A DNA stretch of 64,000 bases, taken from contig OU612066.1 in assembly GCA_914767715.1 (NCBI GenBank), positions 6,205,001 to 6,269,000 on the forward strand. Reading direction: 5' to 3'. The notes beneath the pieces are model-generated. The model had not been told where the DNA came from, made no database searches, and was given only the letters and a program-made list of their open reading frames with translations. Positions 22,880-36,439 of the stretch are shown here, piece by piece. The position numbers and the translations under genes are program-made. Each line of letters opens with the position of its first letter. The stretch's first letter is position 1. The DNA is from Membranipora membranacea (Eukaryota > Bryozoa > Gymnolaemata > Cheilostomatida > Membraniporidae).

Positions 22880-25600
22880 ATAAAAAGATAAACAGTAGCT
22901 ATGAACATTTTCCTGCAGATTTTCGACACTCTGTGGGAGTTGCATAAAGGATATTGTTGAGGGCAGGTAAAATTCCGTTGCAGCCTGATAAATCTTATTC
23001 ATTTTGATGTTAAAAATATGGTTGAAAAGCCGACCTGACCAAACATTGACTCTATGGAGTTATTGTTCTTCAGTAGGCCTGTCTTCTTTTAAGGTCTTTC
23101 CTTGCTTCAGGGCTTTACCAGGCCAGGGATGCTCGGTATGCTTTACTCATGATGTCAAGCAATTGTTGTAGTTTTGTTGAACTTGATGTTGCAAGTAAAA
23201 TGGCCATGGGAGATGATAAAAATAATTGGCAGTTCAGTTTGGCCCAACGATTTCACACCGTATTGTATGGCGGAGCCTTTAAATGCTCGTTAATGCAATT
23301 TTGTTATTTGTTTTTAAAACTTTTTTTTAACTTTATTTTTATGATCATATCTGCACAATAATATGTCTCATGTGCATGCCTGTTACAGGTTATACGCTAA
23401 AAATGTTTCCGGTGAACAGCCATCCACCACACATCTCTGTTAAAAGGCAAGGACAAATACCTGTCCAGCAGTGCTAACTGGCCATCCTTTTCACCCTGTA
23501 TCAATCCTCAAGTGTGACTGTGACGAACCCAACATGGCCACTCTGCCAGATGTCCTCGTTACATCCGGTAGTTACCAAATAGGCATCCAGTTCGCACTCG
23601 AACAATCAAATGGTTGTGTCGCCCCGACAATGAGTGTCTACAACAAATCCTCCCCTGTTACAAAAGTCTCTATCAGATTAGTGCCGGATGCTTTTTATGC
23701 AACCAGATGCCTATATAGCATCTGCGGTGTGGTCTGAGTGCCAACCGGATGCTTATTAGGCACCCACTGGATGCCAGGCGGCGGTGGCGGTTGTTGAATA
23801 AGGATGCTAGGTTCTTAGCGCAGCAGAAGGCATGTACCTGCTTAGTACATGCTAGGTTCTGCTTAGTAGATGCTTAGTAGATGCTTAGTAGATGCTAGGT
23901 TCTGCTTAGTAGATGCTAGGTTCTTAGCGCAGCAGAAGGCATGTACCTGCTTAGTACAGTACTAATGAATACACAGTATGAGTATGATTGTAACACTCAC
24001 TCAACCGGTCCGGGAACAAAATGTAAGAATATGGATCAGTATTACTTGACTAACCAACAGCACCTTCAATCATAATTAATTAATAAGTCATAACAAAATA
24101 ATAAATTAGTGGTGCGGCAGTTGCATACCTCTCTCTTTTGCCCTTATATACATTACATACTGCTATCAGCGGTATGATACCAGTCTTTCTTTCTCTCTAG
24201 GCACCATCTCTCTGCAATTTCTTATTCTTTCCAGATTTTCAGTTTACTTTGACAAAGAAGAAAACCTAAACCACCTCCAGATCTGCCCCCTTCATTTAGG
24301 AAATATTGAAAGGCTAGGAAAGCGCTCAAAATTAGCAGTTGTCTTCTCAAAATGTTTGGGGGTTTGTCAAAAACTCTTTCATGTTTAAATTATCAAAATA
24401 GAGTTGCTTCTTCATAGATAAAAGTCTGACAACTCCTACTATGAAAAGAGAATTGGACTATTAACACCCCAGGCCCTCCCTGCTATTCTCTAGTTGATTA
24501 CTGTCAAAATATTAAGCAAAATGGGTCTTATGTTATCAAAGCCTGGCTTAAAATGACAATATGAATTGAAAAAAAGCCACACAATCAAGATCTTACATGG
24601 CTAGAATACTCAAAGAGAAAATATGGGTCTAGCAATGAGTCACAGTTACAGTTACTAGCTCCATCCATTTCAAACCGTCCACTGGATAGTTGGAACAAGG
24701 TTTTATAGCATTTGTGCTATTACAAGGAAGTTTTTGTACTCTCTCAATCAAAGGCATTCATCAGGCTGTGAGTAAAAAGATCGCATTCATCTAGTCTTGA
24801 CATTAGAGACATTTTGCTCAACTATATCTTTTGTTTTTTTTTTGTAATACTGCATTTGGCAATATAACTCATTTTTAGGAAGAAGCAAATGAAAAACAAG
24901 ACAAAAAAGAGAAACTATATATAATAGAAACTATTTAAAGGAGTCCGCAAACTCCTTGACTATATAATATGAATGCTGTATTTTTTTAAGGCGTTACTAT
25001 ACCTCAATGTTAGTGAACTAAGGGAGGATAGCCATATCCCACTCTCCCTGGTGAACTAACTATCACTCTAGGATCAATTTGCATGAATTTGAGGTTACTC
25101 CCCCTCAATGTGGCTTCGGGTCACCGACTAGGATGAGAGTGACTGACCAAGAAATGCAAACAGAGCAGAGAAGATTTACTTTGTGTGTGTTACCCTCATG
25201 TCTCCCATTGTCTTATCTTTGTAGATGTCAGGTAAGGTAAAAATCCTGAACAAAATTGCCAGAAGCAGCTTTATAAGATTTTGTTGTGTATTATATAATA
25301 GCAGTATAAAAGTTACAAATACTATAGAAGGATATAAAACATTTACCAGGGATATTAATCATATTGCTTAATCATCCAACAGTCATTATGAGTAAATCCT
25401 TGATTAAAAGTCCTCCACCAAACTTTTTGGAGTTAGAGTGACAGGTTGGCGTTGTTTTCTCCTTGGATGTAATAATGGAACGCTTTTTCAAGAAAATTCC
25501 AAACCTGCTAGGCTAAGTATGTCAAAACATTTGCTGTCAGTAGTTGGTGTTCCAGTATCAACCATCTCTGTGACTAGTGAAGATGGTTTATAATTACTGA
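22880..25600. other. Intergenic stretch downstream of the P450
   Basis: It contains a small local repeat at about 23815-23960, where TGCTTAGTAGATGC-type units and the block TTCTTAGCGCAGCAGAAGG occur twice. Otherwise there is no supported gene. The 88-residue frame at 23471-23737 has no recognisable domain. Confidence 0.45.
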
Positions 25601-25625
25601 CACTTTCCCGTGTTGACTCAGATCA

Positions 25626-28600
25626 CTACTGTACCCTCTGTTGAAAAATTATCTCGTACGGTTTAGGACATCGGATTACGTCAGACACAGTATCTGATGG
25701 GTCGGCTTTAGATCCCTTCGGCAGAGTCACTGAGTATCTTTGCATGAAGGACACAAAGAACATGAAGAACTCTACTTTGGCTAAACTCTCTCCGAGGCAG
25801 TTTCTGCGTCCTTGAAAATATATACAATTAACGAAATATCAATATAACCTATATGATTGAATGCGTCCCTGGGTCTATCATGCCAGTACCAGGTCAAAAA
25901 GTAACATGTCATAGCAATGTTGGTATTGGTTAATGTTGCCTTTTTATCATTTTGTCTGATGTATGGTACTAAATGAACACGATGTAATGAATACTATACT
26001 AACATACCTATACCAAAGGGTATTGTCCTCTGCTTTTTTAGTGCGATGTCACCTTCTAGGTATCTCTGTGGTTTGAACTCCTGTGGATCTTCAAATATAG
26101 TCTCATCATGGAGTACAGATGCCATGTTCAGTAAGAGATCTGTGCCTCGTGGGATTACCTGAAATAACAACCAAGTTGGTGATTTCATTCAGTAGACAGT
26201 TAAAACAAAGTTTAGTATATCGTTTTAATTTACAAGGGAAGGCAACTACTAAAATACTGCTGGTTTCTTGCACTCATTTATACTGATGGGTTTAATTTAA
26301 TGGAGATGTCAGTCGAACTAAGGACCAGAATCATACCTGTCCTTCTAGGATCAAATCTTCTTCAACCATATGAGGAAGAGCGTTTGGTACCAAGTTTCCT
26401 ATCCTTAGACTTTCCAGTAAAACAGCTTCGGTGTATGGTAGAGACAGCCTATCTTTATACACCACTTGCTTGTCACCTATAAGATCAGAAACAACCTGCT
26501 GCAAACAAATTGAATGGAAACTCATAAATTTGCTAAGTGGTGGGATGAAATATTAGGCTCACTCTTCTGGCTACAATGATTTCTCAGAGCCTTGAAGGAG
26601 GCTTAAATCTAGCAGGAAGAGACGGGAATACACTGTGTCACACAAAAATGGCTTGGCAGTCAACCCTGCAGCATAAATCAAACAAGAGAGGGTAACTTGA
26701 TACCGACACAGGTATGCAGTTGGCTCCAAACTGCGATTATGAAATAGAATAGCTGATGAGCCACTCCATCCTTTTGATTGACATCATATTGAGAACTACC
26801 TGAATACTGTCATCTTCTCAACCATCTTTATGCAAAACTACCAAACGTGGAAAAACTTGTTTTTCTTTTCTTTTACTTTTTAAAAGGACTTTTTAGACAG
26901 ATTCCTTTTTATCAACTCTGATGTGATTGATGTAAAAATAAAGTGAACTGAACTCAGACTTATATCGTATGTAGGCTATGAAAGGGATACTTACCAATCT
27001 GTTTCTCGATCTCCCCATAGACTCTCTCTTGTACATCCGGGTATTTACACATAAAGAGAAGACAAAATTTCAGCGCTGTGGAAGTTGTTTCAGTTCCAGC
27101 CACGTAGAGGTGAAAGGCAAACCATCCTGAGTTTGCATCTACAACAAATAACATGTGATAATGTGATTCAAGCTGATATATAAGCAATAAACATAAACAT
27201 AGCATGTATGTCAGTTAGCCCTAGTCTGTATGCTTGCTCTGTCCCACCCATCACATGGATCGAGTTTGAATGGACTAAAGAACAATTATATTGAGTAGCT
27301 ATGGAAACTAAATGGGTAATGGCGGAGCTTACAAGACTATAACTTGTTGAAATATTCACCTTTATTTATTTTCTAGGGGCAACTCAGTCAAATGTTCCCC
27401 ATATCCTTTTTACATTTACCTGTGAAGCAAAAATCATCTGTGCCTTCCTTAGTCTTTGAATGGAGGAGATAGTGGTCGATGACGCCTTGAGGATTTTCAT
27501 CATCCAAAGATATTCTATTTCTGTTTACCATCGTTTCCAGAGCAGGAATAATAGTTCCTTCATTAACAATGTGACTCAGCTTATGCATGGATTTGAAAAG
27601 TATACCATTGAATGGAATATTCGCCGTCAACCCTAACTTTACCACCAATTTGGCCGATTCGTTTATTGCCCATACAAGCTTATGGAATTGGGCGTCACTG
27701 TACTCGTTTCGCTTGTTGAAGATAAGTTGAGAAATAATATTTGCAGTTGCTTGTGGCATACTAACAGTCATGTCAATAGGTTGTCCATGATTAGGAACAA
27801 TAAAGAACTTTATGTACTGGTCTATTTCATCGGAAATCTGAGGCTCCATAGCGGCTTGTCCCATACCATCATCTCTCAGAGAGTGCAGAGATACTGTACG
27901 CAATGTCTTCCAATGAGGGTAAGGTGCATAGAATAAACCTGAAAACAGAATTTAACTATTACAATATGTAATAAAACAGATTTATCTGCGGCCACTTACT
28001 TATAGGAGCAACATAGACTTCCTCGATAGCTGATGATGTAAAGGGCACATGCTTTTGCCTGAATCTGATTGAGACTGATATGATTGAGAGTTTTCAAGAA
28101 CTGATAATGGATCGACTCGCTGGAAGGACAGTCCCCTAATAATTACACAGTAGAGGTCATTTGAATTTATCAATTTTATGAATGGGTGAAGCACCCTCTA
28201 TATAAGCCACTGCAAGAGAAAGTAGATTTATTAGCTATTGAATCTGTGGTGCCCCACTGTACAAATCAAGTCGTCAAGGCAACCCCTTGTTCAACATTTT
28301 CTCAATGTTCTGTTGGCTTGTGACCACAGAAAAATTCTCAGAACATCCATATTTATATTAGATGTTCAAAAATGCTTTTCAGTTTCATAATCAATCGTTT
28401 TCAAATTGTATTATTACACGAGAAGACAAACAAACTTTTACGACCTAGCTAAGGCATACCTGAATACACAATATAGTTTTTGATTGATCGGTATGAACAT
28501 CATTTTCGGTTCAAAATAACACATGGATGGATGGTTATTATAATGTGAGCAAGAATTTTGGACAAAGAACACATAAAACCTATAAAATATGGTATTTCAT

Positions 28601-29647
28601 AAACTCTCCGATCTATGTGATTGAATCAGGGTGTTAATCGATCTAAATAAATATATATTAATACGCTGTCTTTTTGGTTCTCGTTATCAGAGAATGAACA
28701 ATGAACAAACACTGCTGCTTGTTTTACACTGCAAAATTTTGAACCAAATTACTGCGTGCTGAATCACTGGTTTACTTCTCCAACCAGAGGGGGGCGGACT
28801 GGTGCGAGAGTTTGAGGAAGACTCAGACTACTTTTGTATGGGTCTTTTTTGCTACAATCCAGTTGAGTTGGAAGGTGTCAAGGGGCCGTTCGAGGAAAGT
28901 TTTGTGCTTTTGTTTTGATTAACCTGGTTTGTCCTTAGCTCGTTGCCTTGCATCATCTGATCTTCCTTGAGCGCCTCTGACACTCGTCACACCAGCGTGT
29001 CTGATCAGCACCTCTCTAAAGTTCTCATATCCTGATATCACCACACGTTTGGAACCTCCTGTCTCCATTGTGAATACCTTCATGGTGGCAGATAACAACA
29101 TGACAAAACAACACTGATGTATGACTTTTTGGAGACTAGACTAGACAATTATCTGCTGATATCAACTAGGGGTAGGTACCTTTGTCATCCATGTTAAATT
29201 GAAGACAATTCTGCCTACTGGGTCACCATGAGTTGTTGCCAAATTTGGCAGTCTTTACTGTTGACTCAGCGTTCAAGATTATCCACTAAATGAAATAGAT
29301 AAAAAACTTCAATACGTTTTCAAGTTTAAGTCAGCCGAAATAGTAACTGTCACAAATAAAATATCAACGAATTTTAGTGAGGCTTATCTTACGTTGCCGA
29401 AGACTTTCCTGTACTTCTCACAGAAGACATCCATTGATCCACACAGCGCAATTTGAAGCAGATTCCCGATTATTGGTAATGCTAGTGGTCCAGGAGGGTA
29501 TTGTCCCCTTCGGCTTGTGATATAGAGGTATGGTACAAACAGAAATATAATGATACAAAATAGTACTGCTGTCAACCCATTCGGTATATAGAGCCACTCA
29601 AAAGCCATGCTGGCAAACCTAGTATTAAACCTTACTGACAAAGACAA
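25626..29647 (-). CDS. Cytochrome P450 (CYP2-like, microsomal), 8 exons
   Basis: Exons on the minus strand: 29647-29393, 29077-28924, 28074-28000, 27938-27420, 27138-26995, 26498-26337, 26158-26008, 25810-25626, all with GT-AG borders. The product has about 547 residues (P450s are usually near 500); a second Met at residue 14 is an alternative start. It has an N-terminal hydrophobic anchor (about 22-43) and the proline hinge PPGPLALPIIGN (51-62). It also has the I-helix AGTETTS (348-354), the K-helix ESLR, the FKPQRY region and the haem-binding PFGIGRRNCLGE. All catalytic landmarks of an oxygen-activating haem monooxygenase bound to the ER membrane are present. Junctions agree in phase except exon 5 to exon 6, where GT-AG splicing leaves a one-base mismatch. 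The substrate cannot be told from the sequence. Confidence 0.9.
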
Positions 29648-29659
29648 GTGTCGTGGATA

Positions 29660-31320
29660 CCTTGCCTATAATGAAAGTGAAAGTGAAAGAGTGTTTGAAG
29701 CTATTTTAGACTAGTAAACATGTCATTATTTATGCCTATGTCTATTTATGTCTACAATACAGCTTTGGCTATGATGATTACATAATATATTTATACTGTC
29801 TAACTGTCGAAACGCTGTGAACTAATCTACTCTGCAAAATATAGGTTACAGTGGGCGTGTTTTCTCTACTCAATCGTTATTTTCAGTTAAAATCACATGA
29901 TTCAAATAGTTTTCTAATATCAATCGGTGCACACATTATAAATGTTGGCAAAGATTATTGTCAGCCAAAAATACTTTAGCAACTTGCCGACTGATGCCGT
30001 TACATAACCAAATGAACTCCCGCTTATAATTTGCCTATGCCCTCTCATTGCCTGAATACCTTTGCATGACAGACAATACTTCCTAAAACTTTCTTATTTT
30101 GTTCCATGGCATGAAATCATAGGTGAGACACCAAGATGCAAATTGTTGGCTCATTGAATATTGCAGGAGAATCTTTGTTTTATTGGCAGGAAACCAATTC
30201 AATATTTGATGAACACCATAGCCAAATTGACAATACAGTAGAATTAAGCTCTATTTTGATGGTTATATAATAGTTATATTTGTGTTACCAAAGAAGACAC
30301 ATTAAAAACATATTATATTATGGACTTGGCTGTTGCTAAGGCTCAATAGCCATCCTTGTCTGTAGGCAGGTGTGTCTGCAGAAGCATGATTACCAACATA
30401 AAATAGTCAGGTTAGATACAATGTTTATCCCACCCTCCCTGGTTTAAAAATTACCTTCCCTTGTTGTAAGGTATGATAACCCACAAGAGACGATCAAATT
30501 CGGTTTTCAGTGGTTTATTGTATTGATGTGATCATGTATTTTCTCAGAACAATATTGCAGCTATCCAATGCCAATGATGGGCTTACATAATTTAAAATAA
30601 TACTTGCTTGTTTATCATAATATAAAAATATTCATAAAATTACCATAATATGATAAATCTTGGAGTGATCATATTGTGATCATGTTATCATGTGAAACAA
30701 TCAGACGGTTCTGTAACTGGGTTGATCACATACACAGATTGAGATGATCATCTTGAGTGTCCTAAATTGATTATAGTAACAGGTAGTTATTATCAGAACT
30801 TTTGCACTGGTGTGTTGTAGAACAATATGTAAATATTTTTTAATATACAAAGATATGAAATTCGAAATGAGAGCAAATCAGGTGCTCACCAACCACTGAC
30901 GCTATCTTCAATTCTTTTGTCTGATTTTGCCCAGAATGGTTTTCAATGAGAAAGTCAGCAAGTATTGATTGATTTCTTGGTAGCATTGTTTGTCCTTGCG
31001 ACAAAGCTCAAATCTTTTCTTGTTGGGAGGTTGTTTCCTGTTAAATAATGCCTCACGATGCCCAACATATAATATGCTCATGTTTCCCTATACTATCTTA
31101 TACAAAAGGGATGTAAATCTAAAATCATTTGTCTTTATTTTTTATCTCATTCACATCGGATATCTTATTGCAGAGAGTCTTTTGGTAAAAATAAATTGGC
31201 CTGTTGTTCAAGAAAATATCATAGTTTCAACTATGGAATTTACTAACAACATCATCACCGAGAGGTGTCAACAAAAATTGAACTAAGGGCCTAAGGCTAA
31301 GAGATATTACATCCACCTGA
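29660..31320. other. Intergenic stretch upstream of the P450
   Basis: AT-rich sequence between the P450 start and a repeat at 31325. No supported gene, RNA or TIR element. The P450 promoter should lie near its right of 29647, but no clear core element was identified. Confidence 0.45.
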
Positions 31321-31324
31321 CTCG

Positions 31325-31503
31325 ACTCCAAATTTGATCAAAATTGATCGAGTTATGACTAAAAAACCTGAATTGTGGACAGTAAATCAGTGATAGCATC
31401 ATTGCATCTACACCTTCCAATGTCGTTATGTCACCCACAATCAAGTGCCTCACTTCAGCTGTATATGGTGTCCTGTTTAAGTTTATTAATGAGTCTACGG
31501 TGA
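31325..31503 (+). repeat. Repeat related to the 22.7-kb inverted-repeat element
   Basis: It shares the order GATCGAGTTATGA, AAAAACCTG, CTACACCTTCCAATG and CTTCAGCTGTATATGGTG with 22700-22876. It lacks the opposite arm, so it is a partial copy. Confidence 0.7.
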
Positions 31504-31509
31504 GTGATA

Positions 31510-32320
31510 ATTTTGAGTGGTGTGATAGCGATATCTTGCTTTAGTAAAGCATCGCCCTGTCTAATTGAAAGACCCCCCAGTATCATCTATTTTCTTGGAT
31601 ATTTGTCTATAGTGGCGCTAACATCTCTATGTGCAGGAAAAACACATATGATATATGTTATAGATTGCATTTATGTTAAGATAAAATTACAAAATTATCT
31701 TGATTAATTAGTGATTATATCAGTGCGAGTCTGGGAAAGAAGGACCTAAAAATATTTCTCCAATGGCTAATCTAAATGACATCTGCGATCCATTTTAGTC
31801 TTTTCTTCTGCTGTATTTTTATCTATTGTGCCCCTGATTTCATACTCTGCCCAGCCTTTTATGTTGTAAAAGGTAAAGGCCAAATTTGGTGTAACTGAGT
31901 TGATGGAGGCTGCACCATCTACATTGCGTTACAGGTAACCTGTTCATGCACACAAAAGGTCACATTAGAGATACAGATTATCGCACACTGATTTGTTGGT
32001 GGGGTTTAAACCACTGCTGTGTCATTGTCGATATAGAATGAAGACATGAGTGAATTATGTAAAATAACAATAATCATCATTGGAACTCTAACAAGCCTTC
32101 GCTTCTACAATCTTCCTATACCTCCTCGTCTCGGAAAATATAACTCTGAGAAATAGATATTAGCTAGAGTTTAGTTCAGCAAGTTTGAAGGTGGCTAATG
32201 TCAGCGTTAATGTTAACTATCACTAACTCTAGCCTACAGTTTATGTGGGAGCTGGTATGTAATAAAGAGGGTGCATAAATGTTAGCTAACAATAAAGTTC
32301 ACTATTCCAAGCGGTTTTTT
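31510..32320. other. Gene-free stretch with TAGCTAAC-type repeat
   Basis: At about 32160-32300 there is a block (GCTAGAGTTTAGTTCAGC, TAAATGTTAGCTAAC) related to the 29-bp array at 61338-61482 and to 6478-6570, 33060-33180 and 35380-35480. No gene is supported before the first exon at 32326. Confidence 0.5.
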
Positions 32321-33558
32321 AATAGGATGATGGTGAGAAGTGGCAGGGAGTTTACCAGTTAGACAGTTACATGGACACACCAGTCAGGAGTATGAGACTG
32401 GTGTCTGGTAGTCTCTACTCTCTTGTCTCAGATGGACCTAATGGAGAGGGTTTTGATATAATATACGTCATCTCCTTTTGCCAATTTGTCTCAGATAGCT
32501 GGCGGCACAAAAATCTAACGGAATACCGGTTTGCTTATAGCTTGGTTTAAAAATAATGTGATACCGCACTTATGAGTCACCTAACTTGTCAATGAGAGCT
32601 AATTTTGAGATTAAATGTGTGACCGCTGCTTATATTAGAGTCATGTTTACCCATTTTGCCGCACATGTCAGTATGTAGTCAATGTGTTGGATCTGATATG
32701 ATTGGCTGTTGGGTGGAATTTTGGGCTGGCACACTTTAGGTATTATGTCAAGTACTAATACATGTTAATGCATACCACTGAAAAGAAAAGATTCTGAAGA
32801 CTTTCAAATTATTGTATTGGTGTAGTGGACCCAGCTGTATTGAGATAATAGATGAGCAACTAGTTGTAGCCAGCAACAACAATTTGACATTCTACAATCT
32901 TAACTCCGGAACGGATCCAGATGAATTGGACTTTGGCGCTTACACTCATTATCCATGGGAAAGGTAAGCGAGTGGTTTGTGTTTGACCTGGAGGAGTAAG
33001 GTGTTCACATGAGCAAAAGTTGTCCATTTCCGGCAATCACAGTAGTTTAATCTGCTGCTAGCTAAAATTTACATAGCAGCATAACATTAAATTAACACAC
33101 ATCTCTTAGCTTGTGAAAGCGGGTGTTAGCTAACATTAACTCACCCTCCGACTAGTTGCACTAAACTATTACTTGTGCCGTGAATGTAACTTATAGTTTA
33201 AAATGGCTACTAGTGGGCTAGCAGCCAGGTGTCAGATCTGAATTACATATATATGATTATCTTTTTACGCTACTTTATGGACAGTTTACACCCAGAACAA
33301 AATCATAGTGTCTTTTTAATACTCATGACAAATATATGAAATCAATCAATCAATCAATCTCTTACAACGCAATACACAGTTTTCTGAGCACAATTTAAGG
33401 CCTTATTTCGGAGTTGCCCTCTCACCATTTGAGTGCAGCATAGGAAAATGAAAATGGGTTTATCTTTAAAACTACTCATCGTAGAGAAAGTTTGAGCAGC
33501 TGTAATGAAGTACTGGGTGTCATTGTTGGCAAACTCTCCCAAGAATTTTCAAAATAGC

Positions 33559-33672
33559 CAACTTTCTCTCCTGCACTACTTGACTCCTAAATGATATCTC
33601 ACTTGTTGCTGTTAGGTTACAGCTACAAGTGAGATATCATTGAGGAGTCAAGTAGTGCAGGAGAGAAAGTTG
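33559..33672. repeat. Near-perfect 48-bp hairpin
   Basis: Left arm 33559-33606, loop of 18 bp, right arm 33625-33672. The arms match at 47 of 48 positions, starting CAACTTTCTCTCCTGC. It lies in an intron-like gap of the gene above. It may be a very short foldback element or a hairpin RNA source. Confidence 0.85.
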
Positions 33673-34739
33673 CAGCTACAGCCAATTTTTGCATCAGCTC
33701 GCTCCTTTCAATCTGCTGGCCAATCAGAGCCAGCACATTGGTTAGTATTTGGAGAGTGATAATTTTTATGATAGCAAAATTGAGACAGGCCTAAGTATAC
33801 TCTATAGTGGTCATCAAGTTTGACCCTCATTGTTCAAAAGTCGCTAACAGCAAATGCTGAGAGTTTGTCCTTTCGATTCAGAAATCTGCCCCAATATTAC
33901 AAGATATACACCTGAGAGTGCTGGGAGCTAGAACAATCCATCTTGAAAGCTCCTCCAGTGGCACTCGAATCCACCACTCACATGGCAGTGAATAGCAAAC
34001 GCGCAAACCATGAACATATATAAATACTATAAACACATACATATAAGTATTATTTATATGTTTATACTTCCTACTTTTAGAATAATCCAGTCAAGCAAAC
34101 AGCTCTAGACTTTGTGACCGGGCAGATAAAGGCAATGTGCACGCTAGGCAGACCTAACCTTGAATCAACACTCGTACTTGCAATATCAGCTCAAGATGAG
34201 GTAATTTTGCGGTACTTTCTCCACTTTGAGTTCCGTTAAATGCTAATGCTGTTATGCTAGAAATAAACCCAGGCTGTCTCTTATCGCTCCCTCAATAGGT
34301 GAACAAGACCTTCTAGGGATCTCATTCCCAAATTTCCCACTCATTAATGGAACTATTATTTATACGTCATTTTGAGTGAACAATTTGGGATTGGATTTTG
34401 GCTAATTGAAACACTGAATGAGCAGTTATTGTAAGAAAAGTGTAAGTGATAATTTGAAAACTTGACATTATTTGTAATCATGACCATAAATGCTTTCAGA
34501 AAAGTTGCCCCCTTTTGGGGCCCTGACCTGCATCTGACTTATCTGAGCTGATTGATGGTGTGTTTGTAATTTCCCCTAGAATAAAACTGTATCTGACATT
34601 ACTCCACTAGTTGTTTGCTCCTGGTCAAAAGGAAGGCAACTCCTAAAATACGACAATAAGTCTTGTACATCATCGATATACCTGCTACAACTACAAGCCA
34701 TTTCTGGCCATATCTGTGTCTCCTTAAAGGTGAGTTTAC

Positions 34740-35950
34740 AGAGAGGAGATTTTTTAGTTCATTCATGACTGTGCAATGGCAAGCAACTACATGACCTGCT
34801 TATGACAAAACAGAGGGTGGGCTGCCCCTAAAGATGGACGCAAGTTGCCCGAAGTCCTCGTACTGAGAGTGTGATACATCCTAGTAAACTAGAATGCATC
34901 CTAGAGGAGAGTCCATGGTGAACCTCCGAATCATAAGTGTGCAGCAAGCTGCCAGAAACTGAAACAGGCACTAATCAGCCAATAGGCCGAGAAGCAACTA
35001 CATGCAGCTGTGTAAACAAACTAGTGTCTCAAAAACCGGGTAGTGATACATTTCAAGCGACAGTTGCTGGAAGCTGGGTGTGGCTTAATTATTTCACCAA
35101 TCACAACGATTAAAAATAATCTGTCTGTTCTGTCCTAGCATCGGTTTGCATTCATTCATCACACTATCAAGCGCATATGGTTGCCTGTATGTATGGATGG
35201 GCAACCGCAAGTTTCCATTACAAGTTTCCGAAAGTTTCTCAAAATTTCCAGGTTGCAAGTTTCCAGTTGCCAGTTTCCTCCAAGTCTCCTCTGTGTAAAC
35301 TCAGTCTCCCGGTAAAGGACCACTGACCATTTAAATCATTTACTGATCAAAAGAGAGTAAATGATAGAAAGAAATTGGTTAAGCTAACTATGGATGCCTT
35401 GATGTTAGCCAAAATAAATGTTGGCCAGTTGAGGTTGAAGCTTACACAAAGCAAAGAGGGTATGTAAATGTTGGCTTGCTTAAAAATAAATTTGCGATTA
35501 AAATATGTGCAAAATAATGAATTTTTCCTGCTGCGATTTCTTTATATCTGTAGGGTATAAAGTCTTTCTGAAAGTGTATAGGTTACACAATTTTCAAATC
35601 AAATTGGCTGGTGCTGATAATTTCAAGTTGGAAGCAACTCAGAACCCTCAATATCTCCGCTCTCAACAAAAATAATCTTATGTGTGACCAGAAGTTACAA
35701 GTAAAATGAATTCCTCCCATTTTTTCTCTTTGAAAAGAAATGGATTCCAACAAGGTTATTTGGGGCTGGGCTCAACCCCAAAACTCCTGTGGCACCAATC
35801 ACCTTGCAGTAAACAGCAAGGGCTGTAACTCATTGCCCAATTTCACCATCCCAAAAACAGTGCGTAGGAAGCACACTAACTGATTTCACTTACCAATTTC
35901 CAAACGGTAACCTATTGTCAAAACTTAATAAATTCTGTTTGAAAACATAT
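34740..35950. other. Long intron-like gap with old repeats
   Basis: It includes degenerate CAAGTTTCC repeats at about 35200-35285, a TAGCTAAC-type block at about 35380-35480, and a reversed S2 SINE fragment at about 35755-35860 (GTGGCACCAATCACCTTGC). No exon with consistent splice sites was seen. Confidence 0.45.
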
Positions 35951-36439
35951 TTTAGGTCACCTTCTGCACAAGCTATGATCCTCTATCGGTTTTAATTATA
36001 ACATCACACTACCAGTCTGCATAGTACCTCCTAGAAGAGTCTACGATAATGGGCAGTCATCAGAGTATAGAATAGAGCCGGGACAGCTCATCTGTGTGCA
36101 GAATGTCGCTGACCGCTGGGGTGATTACAAGGATAAGCTGTGCTATTATGACTTTATTAGGAGTGATAGTAATTCACCATCACATAAAATAAGCGAAAAA
36201 CTGAACCTTGATGGTCTGATTATATGTTAATATGTGTTGGTGGTGAGTCAACCTTATGGGGTATATGCCCTACTATGCAATGATCTATCTCCCACTCATC
36301 CTGCAAGGATTTTTAAGGAGGGGCTATTTGAACATTATCTAGTTTCTTTTTGCTGAATTTTTGTTCTTATTGTTCCCATTTGCCTACGGTTTCGTCACAT
36401 CATGAAAAACACTAGAGATAATGTATCTTTGCTGACAAT

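Larger units (their letters stand above)
32326..36230 (+). pseudogene. Exons of an unrecognised propeller-like protein, possibly decayed
   Basis: Five splice-bounded plus-strand blocks: 32326 to about 32466 (DDGEKWQGVYQLDSYM...), 32826-32963 (GPSCIEIIDEQLVVASNNN...), 34081-34200 (NNPVKQTALDFVTGQ...), 34580-34729 (NKTVSDITPLVVCSWSKG...) and 35956-36230. Each has an AG acceptor and, for the middle ones, good GT donors (GTAAGC, GTAATT, GTGAGT). Short blocks rich in beta-strand patterns, with phrases such as LVVASNNNLTFYNLNSG, suggest beta-propeller blades (CNH- or NHL-like). Phases disagree between blocks 1-2 and 2-3. In the last block the frame from upstream stops at 36024, while a second frame (ITLPVCIVPPRRVYDN...) runs on to 36230. 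Either exons are missing from my model or the gene is a pseudogene. Confidence 0.45.

Noticed and set aside
23471-23737. 88-residue frame as a gene
   Set aside because: No domain or hydrophobic pattern, and it runs into local repeats; likely chance.
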